From contig NZ_JAAAMT010000012.1 in NCBI RefSeq assembly GCF_009905435.1, positions 1 through 64,000 on the forward strand: a DNA stretch of 64,000 nt. The letters are read 5' to 3'. The notes under the pieces are model-generated. The model was not told the origin of the DNA. It was given only the letters and a program-made list of their open reading frames with translations, and did not search any database. Below, piece by piece: positions 58,505-64,000 of this stretch. This DNA comes from Pseudomonas sp. R5(2019). GTDB taxonomy: Bacteria > Pseudomonadota > Gammaproteobacteria > Pseudomonadales > Pseudomonadaceae. Position 1 is the first letter of the stretch. Each line of letters opens with the position of its first letter. Made by a program: the position numbers and the translations under genes.

Positions 58505-60156
58505 TTAAGCTGCCCCAGGCTGGCCTCGCTCATATCGAGTTCGCCCAGCACCTGCCGCAACACCTCATCACCGATCTTGTGATGACGCCGCAGCTTGTAC
58601 AGCTCCAGGCGCTGAGCCTTCAGCGCCCGCAGGCGCAAGCGGCGCTCCAGCTGATCCATCTGCCAGGCCAGCGCCTGGGCCTGGGCCGAATCATTGAACA
58701 CTTCCAGCTGATGCCGGTATTCGGCCATCACCCGTGCTTTCACTTCCGCCGCCAGAGCCGCCTGCGCCGCTTGGGTCGCATCCTGGGTCGCCGCCGGATC
58801 AGGTGTTTCATCCACTTCCAGGGCGCGAATCGCCGCCTGGGCGGTGCGCCGCCAGGCATCGCGCACGTGATCGCGCAAGGCATCATCCTGGCTTTTGGGA
58901 ATGCCGCGCAGCAGCAGCGGCAAGCTGATGCAAGCCGCCACCAACGACAGCAGAATCACCCCTGCAGCAATGAAAATCAGCAGGTCTCGCTCCGGAAAGG
59001 CAGCGCCCGGCGCCAGCAGCAAGGGCACTGACATCACGCCTGCCAGGGTCACTGCCCCACGTACACCGCCCAGGGTCAGCAACAGGCACGAGCGCGCATT
59101 GGGCACCATGGCCAGGTTTTCCTTGCCGCGCCAGTGCCGCATTTTATTGATCAGGCGCCAGACACCCTGCACCCAGACGAAGCGCAAAACCATCAGCACC
59201 AGGAAGATCGCCGCCACATCCAGGCAGCGCCACAGCAGCGTCGGCCACAAGGAAGTTTCATGGCTGGCAACGGCCTTGACGATGTCCGGAAGCTGCAAGC
59301 CCAGCAACAGGAAAATCAATCCGTTGAAGACGAACTCCAGCAGCGACCAGACGCTGCGATTCAAGAGCCGGGTGCTGGTCTGGCGTGGCAGCAAATCAAC
59401 CCAGCTTTGCATCATCCCCGCCGCCACAGCCGACAGAATCCCCGAAGCGCCCAGCCGCTCGGCCAATACATAGGCCGCGAAGGGCAACAGCAACATGAAC
59501 ACCACATGGGTGGCCGGGTCGTCCCAGCCTCGGGCGATCATCCATGAACGCAACCGCCCGACCACCCAACTCAGGGCCACGCCGATGGCCAGGCCGCCAC
59601 AGGCCACCAGCACAAACGCCAGGCTGGCCTCGGCCAGCGAAAACACCCCGGTAATGGCGGCGGCCAGCGCGAACTTGAAGGTCACCAGGCCCGACGCATC
59701 GTTCATCAACGCCTCGCCCTGCAGCATGCGCATCAAGGGCACCGGCAAACGATCCTGGGAAATAGCCGACACGGCGACGGCGTCGGTGGGCGACAGCACG
59801 GCCGCCAGGGCAAAGGCTACCGGCAAGGGAATAGTCGGCATCAGCCAATGGATGAAATACCCCGCCCCCACCACCGTGAACAACACCAGGCCAACCGCCA
59901 GGGTCAGGATCGGCCCACGCAGGCGCCAGAAGTCTGCCTTGGGCATCCGCCAGCCATCGGAAAACAGCAGCGGCGGCAAGAACAGGAAAAGAAACAATTC
60001 AGGGTCCAGGGCCACATGCAGCCCCAGCGTCGGCCACGCCAACAATGCTCCCGCGCCAATCTGAACCAGTGGCAAGGGCAAGGGGATCACCCGCCCGAGC
60101 AATCTGGAGACACTGACCAGCATCAGCAGGATCAGCACGGTATAAGCAGACTGCAT
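58501..60156 (-). CDS. CPA1-family Na+/H+ antiporter
   Basis: This 551-residue protein has about twelve membrane helices (residues 1-410) and a cytosolic C-terminal domain (about 420-551) rich in charged helices and probable coiled coil (LAWQMDQLERRLRLRALKAQRLELYKLRRHHK). Transport motifs include LLFSDGWRMPKADFW, AAVLSPTDAVAVSAI (ion-binding Asp), LQGEALMNDASGLVTFKFA (conserved ND), and TLGGVRGAVTLAGVMS. The ATG at 60156 (MQSAYTVLILLML) begins the first helix. A longer frame to 60243 adds no homologous sequence. The ribosome-binding site is weak. The stop codon lies inside a REP arm. Confidence 0.92.
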   Translation of the reverse strand: MQSAYTVLILLMLVSVSRLLGRVIPLPLPLVQIGAGALLAWPTLGLHVALDPELFLFLFLPPLLFSDGWRMPKADFWRLRGPILTLAVGLVLFTVVGAGYFIHWLMPTIPLPVAFALAAVLSPTDAVAVSAISQDRLPVPLMRMLQGEALMNDASGLVTFKFALAAAITGVFSLAEASLAFVLVACGGLAIGVALSWVVGRLRSWMIARGWDDPATHVVFMLLLPFAAYVLAERLGASGILSAVAAGMMQSWVDLLPRQTSTRLLNRSVWSLLEFVFNGLIFLLLGLQLPDIVKAVASHETSLWPTLLWRCLDVAAIFLVLMVLRFVWVQGVWRLINKMRHWRGKENLAMVPNARSCLLLTLGGVRGAVTLAGVMSVPLLLAPGAAFPERDLLIFIAAGVILLSLVAACISLPLLLRGIPKSQDDALRDHVRDAWRRTAQAAIRALEVDETPDPAATQDATQAAQAALAAEVKARVMAEYRHQLEVFNDSAQAQALAWQMDQLERRLRLRALKAQRLELYKLRRHHKIGDEVLRQVLGELDMSEASLGQLK

Positions 60157-60490
60157 AAGGCAGGGATCCCCTCGTCTTCCAAACAGGGGCACATGCCCCA
60201 AAGACTCATAGTAGCGACTGAGGCCCCGGTCCGGCCGCTGCACAAAAGTCGCAGATGGCCAGATAACATGTTACTGAATACTACAAAATCCTTGGAATCA
60301 ACGGGTTAGGGACACCACACAACACGCGTGCAACTGCAATATTGACGGATTAAATTGGGCGCCTGCCTCGGCGGGGCAAAAATGACCGCCACCAAGCCGT
60401 GGCGCCGAGTGGATCGATGTCGCATAATTCGGCGATTCGTTTAAGGAGACTGTGAGGACGTCCGGTCAGCCGGGCACCTCGTATGAATCA
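60157..60490. other. 334-bp divergent intergenic region
   Basis: It should carry promoters for the antiporter (minus) and the ArsC-like gene (plus). CATAAT at 60423-60428 is a possible -10 box for the plus side. A strong AAGGAG at 60442-60447 precedes a GTG at 60452 that is in frame with the ArsC-like gene. No RNA gene was recognised. Confidence 0.55.
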
Positions 60491-60838
60491 ATGGCTTACA
60501 TTCTCTTCGGCATCAAAGCCTGCGACACCATGAAAAAAGCGCGAACCTGGCTCGATGAACACAACGCCAGCTACAGCTTCCACGACTACAAAAGCGTCGG
60601 TATCGACCGTGCGCACCTGACCCGCTGGTGCGACGAGCACGGCTGGGAAGTCGTCCTCAACCGCGCCGGCACCACCTTCCGCAAGCTCGACGATGCGCAG
60701 AAGGCCGACCTCGATCAGGCCAGGGCCATCGAACTGATGCTCGCGCAACCGTCCATGATCAAGCGCCCGGTGCTCGATCTGGGCGGGCGAACGCTGATTG
60801 GCTTCAAACCTGACATTTATGCGGCGGCGGTCAACTGA
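60491..60838 (+). CDS. ArsC/Spx-family reductase (YffB-like)
   Basis: This is a 115-residue thioredoxin-fold protein of the ArsC/YffB family. FGIKACDTMKKARTWL contains one N-terminal cysteine (GIKACDT) without the second Cys of arsenate-reductase CxxC types. LNRAGTTFRKLDDAQK and the MIKRPVLDLGGRTLIGF segment, with the cis-Pro region, are family-typical. Its physiological substrate is unknown, and glutathione-linked reduction is a family suggestion. The ATG at 60491 matches the fold start. However, a GTG at 60452 has the better ribosome-binding site (AAGGAG) and would add 13 residues. dapD follows after 44 bp. Confidence 0.87.
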   Translation: MAYILFGIKACDTMKKARTWLDEHNASYSFHDYKSVGIDRAHLTRWCDEHGWEVVLNRAGTTFRKLDDAQKADLDQARAIELMLAQPSMIKRPVLDLGGRTLIGFKPDIYAAAVN

Positions 60839-60882
60839 CGACCGGTAACAAGCGCCCACTCTTATCGCAACGAGGTAACTGC

Positions 60883-61917
60883 ATGTCCAACACTCTGTTC
60901 AGCCTGGCCTTTGGTGTCGGCACCCAGAACCGTCAAGGCGCCTGGCTGGAAGTCTTCTATGCACAACCCTTGGTCAATCCGTCGGCCGAACTGGTCGCCG
61001 CTGTCGCACCCCTGCTGGGTTACACCGAAGGCAACCAGGCCATCACCTTCACCACCGCCCAGGCCTCGCAGCTGGCCGAGGCCGTCAAGGCCATCGACCC
61101 TGCACAGGCTGCCCTGCTGACCCGCCTGGCCGAAAGCCACAAGCCGCTGGTCGCTACCCTGCTGGCCGAAGATGCAGCGCTGACCTCCACGCCTGAGGCT
61201 TACCTGAAGTTGCACCTGCTGTCGCACCGCCTGGCCAAGCCACACGGCCTGAGCCTGGCCGGTATCTTCCCGCTGCTGCCGAACGTTGCCTGGACCAGCC
61301 AGGGCGCGGTGGACCTGAGCGAACTGGCCGAGCTGCAACTGGAAGCACGCCTCAAAGGCGAGCTGCTGGAAGTTTTCTCGGTGGACAAGTTCCCGAAAAT
61401 GACCGACTACGTCGTGCCGACCGGCGTGCGTATCGCCGACAGCGCCCGCGTACGCCTGGGTGCCTACATCGGCGAAGGCACCACCATCATGCACGAAGGC
61501 TTCGTCAACTTTAACGCTGGCACCGAAGGCCCGGGCATGATCGAAGGCCGTGTTTCGGCCGGCGTCTTCGTCGGCAAGGGTTCAGACCTGGGCGGCGGTT
61601 GCTCGACCATGGGCACCCTTTCCGGTGGCGGCAACATCGTGATCAAGGTCGGCGAAGGCTGCCTGATCGGCGCCAACGCCGGTATCGGTATCCCGCTGGG
61701 CGACCGCAACACCGTCGAAGCCGGCCTGTACATCACCGCGGGCACCAAGGTTGCCCTGCTCGACGAGCAGAACCAACTGGTCAAGGTCGTCAAGGCCCGC
61801 GACCTGGCTGGCCAGCCTGACCTGCTGTTCCGTCGCAACTCGGTTTCCGGCGCTGTGGAATGCAAAACCCACAAGTCGGCCATCGAGCTGAACGAAGCGC
61901 TGCACGCTCACAACTGA
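60883..61917 (+). CDS. dapD: 2,3,4,5-tetrahydropyridine-2,6-dicarboxylate N-succinyltransferase
   Basis: DapD succinylates tetrahydrodipicolinate in the succinylase branch of lysine/diaminopimelate synthesis. The 344-residue protein is the long DapD type of Pseudomonas and actinobacteria. An N-terminal domain of about 160 residues precedes the hexapeptide beta-helix (VPTGVRIADSARVRLGAYIGEGTTIMHEGFVNFNAGTEG), and the C-terminal substrate region is GCLIGANAGIGIPLGDRNTVEAGLYI. GAGG precedes the ATG. Its product is aminated by DapC, encoded 2.5 kb upstream. Confidence 0.96.
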   Translation: MSNTLFSLAFGVGTQNRQGAWLEVFYAQPLVNPSAELVAAVAPLLGYTEGNQAITFTTAQASQLAEAVKAIDPAQAALLTRLAESHKPLVATLLAEDAALTSTPEAYLKLHLLSHRLAKPHGLSLAGIFPLLPNVAWTSQGAVDLSELAELQLEARLKGELLEVFSVDKFPKMTDYVVPTGVRIADSARVRLGAYIGEGTTIMHEGFVNFNAGTEGPGMIEGRVSAGVFVGKGSDLGGGCSTMGTLSGGGNIVIKVGEGCLIGANAGIGIPLGDRNTVEAGLYITAGTKVALLDEQNQLVKVVKARDLAGQPDLLFRRNSVSGAVECKTHKSAIELNEALHAHN

Positions 61918-61926
61918 GTGGCCAAT

Positions 61927-61950
61927 CGAGCCCGGCCTGCGCCGGGCTCG
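61927..61950 (+). terminator. GC-rich hairpin between dapD and csdA
   Basis: CGAGCCCGGC and GCCGGGCTCG form a perfect 10-bp stem with a 4-nt loop, 9 nt after the dapD stop. No T-tract follows. It may stabilise the dapD mRNA end or attenuate csdA expression. Confidence 0.55.
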
Positions 61951-61970
61951 ATGCCCAGGGCCCGATCATC

Positions 61971-63176
61971 ATGTTCCAGCTTTCCCCGTGGCGTGCGGAC
62001 TTTCCCGCCATCGCCGCCCTGCAACGGCAGCACCAGACCTACCTGGACAGCGCCGCCACCACGCAGAAGCCCCAAGCCCTGCTTGATGCCCTCTCCCATT
62101 ACTACAGCCATGGTGCTGCCAATGTGCACCGTGCCCAGCACCTGCCCGGCGCGCTCGCGACCCAAGCGTTCGAAGACAGCCGGGAAAAGGTCGCACGCTG
62201 GCTCAACGCAGCCAGCGCTCAACAGATCATCTTTACCCACGGCGCGACATCAGCACTGAACCTGCTGGCGTACGGCCTGCAGGAGCACTTCGTTGCCGGT
62301 GATGAAATCGTCATCAGCGCCCTGGAGCACCATGCCAACCTGCTGCCCTGGCAGCAACTGGCCCTGCGCCAGGGGCTCAAGCTGGTGGTGCTGCCGCTCA
62401 ACGCGAACGGCATCATCGACCTGGCCGCTGCCAGCACGCTGATCGGTCCTCGCACTCGCCTCGTCGCCGTCAGCCAACTGTCCAACGTACTGGGCGCCTG
62501 GCAGCCGCTTGAAGCACTGATCGCGCTGGCCAAGGCGCAAGGTGCCATGACCGTGGTCGATGGCGCCCAAGGCGTGGTCCATGGTCGCCATGACGTGACT
62601 CAATTGGGTTGCGATTTTTATGTGTTCTCCAGCCACAAGCTCTACGGGCCCGACGGCCTGGGCGTGCTCTACGGCCGAAGCGAGGCACTGGCACGGCTTG
62701 GACACTGGCAGTTCGGTGGCGAAATGGTCGCCGACGCTGACTATCAGAGCGCAACCTTCCGACCTGCACCGCTGGGCTTCGAGGCCGGCACGCCACCGAT
62801 CGCCAGTGTGATCGGCCTGGGTGCAACACTGGATTACCTGGCCAGCCTTGATCAGGATGCCGTCCTGCGCCATGAAGCCCTGCTGCATACGCACCTGCTG
62901 CGCGGCCTGGGCGAACGCGAGGGCGTGCGCCTGCTCGGCCGGCCGCAGCTGGCACTGGCCAGTTTTGTCGTTGAAGGGGTTCATAACGCCGACCTTTCGC
63001 ACCTGCTGACCGAACAAGGCATTGCCGTGCGCGCCGGCCATCACTGCGCCATGCCGCTGCTGAAAAGCCTCGGATTGTCAGGTGCCGTGCGGGTGTCGCT
63101 GGCCCTGTACAACGACTCCGAAGACTTGAAGCGCTTCTTTGATGCCCTGGATCAAGCCCTGGAGCTGTTGCGATGA
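61971..63176 (+). CDS. csdA: Cysteine desulfurase, CsdA/SufS type
   Basis: This PLP enzyme takes sulfur from cysteine as an enzyme persulfide. The 401-residue group II class V aminotransferase has PLP-contact SALEHHANLLPW, the Schiff-base Lys223 in FSSHKLYGPDGLGVLYG, and catalytic Cys359 in RAGHHCAMPLL. The partner SufE-like gene overlaps it by 4 nt and tcdA follows convergently, which is the csdA-csdE-tcdA arrangement. CsdA is therefore preferred over SufS. The ATG at 61971 begins MFQLSPWRADFPAIAALQ. The longer frame overlaps dapD and is rejected. Confidence 0.92.
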   Translation: MFQLSPWRADFPAIAALQRQHQTYLDSAATTQKPQALLDALSHYYSHGAANVHRAQHLPGALATQAFEDSREKVARWLNAASAQQIIFTHGATSALNLLAYGLQEHFVAGDEIVISALEHHANLLPWQQLALRQGLKLVVLPLNANGIIDLAAASTLIGPRTRLVAVSQLSNVLGAWQPLEALIALAKAQGAMTVVDGAQGVVHGRHDVTQLGCDFYVFSSHKLYGPDGLGVLYGRSEALARLGHWQFGGEMVADADYQSATFRPAPLGFEAGTPPIASVIGLGATLDYLASLDQDAVLRHEALLHTHLLRGLGEREGVRLLGRPQLALASFVVEGVHNADLSHLLTEQGIAVRAGHHCAMPLLKSLGLSGAVRVSLALYNDSEDLKRFFDALDQALELLR

Positions 63177-63583
63177 GCCTGCCCGAACACGCCCAAACCG
63201 CGCTCGACAGCTTCAGCCAGGCGGCCGGCTGGGAACAACGCGCGCGCCTGCTGATGCAATGGGGTGAACGCCTGCAGCCGCTGGCCGACAGCGAGAAAAC
63301 CCCGGAGCATCAGGTGCACGGCTGTGAAAGCAAGGTCTGGCTGGTGGCACGCCAGGAAAACGGCCGATGGCAATTCAACGCCAGCAGTGATGCCCGCCTG
63401 ATTCGGGGCTTGTTGGCGTTGCTGTTGGTGCGGGTCGAAGGGCTTTCCAGCACCGAACTGGGTCAATTGGATCTGGCCGAGTGGTTCACCCAGTTGGGCC
63501 TGGGCCGGCAACTGTCGCCGTCGCGCAGCAACGGCCTGAATGCCGTGCTGCAACGCATGGGTCAACTGGCGGCGGGTGGCTGA
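63173..63583 (+). CDS. csdE: SufE-family sulfur acceptor CsdE
   Basis: CsdE accepts persulfide sulfur from CsdA and passes it on, among others towards TcdA-linked tRNA modification. The 136-residue protein has the acceptor Cys51 in VHGCESKVWL and the SufE hallmarks FSQAAGWEQRARLLMQWGERL, DARLIRGLLALLL and LSPSRSNGL. It overlaps csdA by 4 nt. Its last 22 nt overlap the 3' end of the convergent tcdA gene. Confidence 0.93.
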   Translation: MSLPEHAQTALDSFSQAAGWEQRARLLMQWGERLQPLADSEKTPEHQVHGCESKVWLVARQENGRWQFNASSDARLIRGLLALLLVRVEGLSSTELGQLDLAEWFTQLGLGRQLSPSRSNGLNAVLQRMGQLAAGG

Positions 63584-64000
63584 TCCGGCTTTTGCCGGTC
63601 AGACGGACGACGCACGCCCGAGATCAGTTTCTCGACCGCCTTGCTGGCGGCGACCATGCCAAAGGTCGCCGTCACCATCATCACCGCGCCAAAACCACCG
63701 GCGCAGTCCAGCTTGACCCCATCGCCGACAAAGCTCTTCTGCAGGCAGATGCCGCCATCAGGCTTGGGATAGCGCAGTTGCTCGGTGGAAAACACGCACG
63801 GCACGCTGTAGTTGCGGTTGACCGTGCGAGAGAAGTTCCAGTCCCGACGCAAGGTCGAACGCACCTTGGAGGCCAGCGGGTCGTTGAAGGTGCGGTTCAG
63901 GTCACCCACGCGAATCTGGGTCGGGTCGATCTGCCCGCCGGCGCCGCCGGTGGTGATGACCTGGATCTTGCGACGCTTGCACCAGGCGATCAGTGCCGCC
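63562..64000 (-). CDS. tcdA: tRNA threonylcarbamoyladenosine dehydratase TcdA, 5' end outside window
   Basis: TcdA (CsdL) is an E1-like ATP-dependent enzyme that cyclises t6A37 in tRNA to ct6A. Only the C-terminal 145 or so residues are present. Reading on from the window edge gives AALIAWCKRRKIQVITTGGAGGQIDPTQ, then RVGDLNRTFNDPLASKVR and the family cysteine region GVKLDCAGGFGAV, ending RPSDRQKPDQPPAAS. It is open to position 64000 on the minus strand. Convergence with csdA-csdE agrees with the known functional link. Confidence 0.9.
   Translation of the reverse strand, partial: AALIAWCKRRKIQVITTGGAGGQIDPTQIRVGDLNRTFNDPLASKVRSTLRRDWNFSRTVNRNYSVPCVFSTEQLRYPKPDGGICLQKSFVGDGVKLDCAGGFGAVMMVTATFGMVAASKAVEKLISGVRRPSDRQKPDQPPAAS

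Overview
This window is a chromosomal core segment of a gamma-proteobacterium, almost certainly a Pseudomonas of the fluorescens/putida lineage. The reasons are the high G+C coding style, the gene order around recA-mutS-fdxA-rpoS, the Gac/Rsm small RNA rsmZ between fdxA and rpoS, the fpr/finR pair, the ErdR regulator, and several Pseudomonas REP palindromes. No phage, insertion sequence, CRISPR array, rRNA or tRNA gene was recognised.

Region 1 (1-13.0 kb) is mixed housekeeping: kup (K+ uptake), rimO (S12 methylthiolation), a GNAT acetyltransferase, an S4-domain pseudouridine-synthase-like protein that lacks the expected catalytic Asp, a YehS-like protein, trmO, the divergent fpr/finR redox pair, dgkA, erdR, a DTW-domain tRNA modification enzyme, a QSregVF-type secreted protein and a LOG-family protein. 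A 342-bp imperfect palindrome with 96-nt arms lies between trmO and fpr.

Region 2 (13.0-27.1 kb) holds DNA repair and stress genes: recX-recA with a LexA box, pncC, mutS, fdxA, the sRNA rsmZ with its GacA upstream activating site, then rpoS, nlpD, pcm, surE, truD and ispF on the minus strand. A glutathione-dependent formaldehyde detoxification pair (adhC-fghA) with a divergent LysR gene sits between ispF and ispD.

Region 3 (27.2-53.4 kb) is one long minus-strand run of essential genes. In transcription order it is rpsB, tsf, pyrH, frr, uppS, cdsA, dxr, rseP, bamA, skp, lpxD, fabZ, lpxA, lpxB, rnhB, dnaE, accA, tilS, pyrG, kdsA, eno, ftsB, ispD. It couples translation, nucleotide supply, isoprenoid and undecaprenyl synthesis, lipid A and KDO synthesis, and outer-membrane assembly. 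Several intercistronic hairpins divide the run.

Region 4 (53.7-64.0 kb) is mostly plus strand: map, glnD, dapC, then a minus-strand Na+/H+ antiporter, an ArsC-like reductase, dapD, and the csdA-csdE sulfur-transfer pair converging on tcdA, which is cut by the window end. dapC and dapD supply successive steps of the succinylase lysine/peptidoglycan pathway.

The most notable items beyond routine annotation are rsmZ and its regulatory site, the large inverted duplication at 6.4-6.8 kb, the putatively catalytically dead pseudouridine synthase, and a perfect terminator whose U-tract abuts the ispF start codon.
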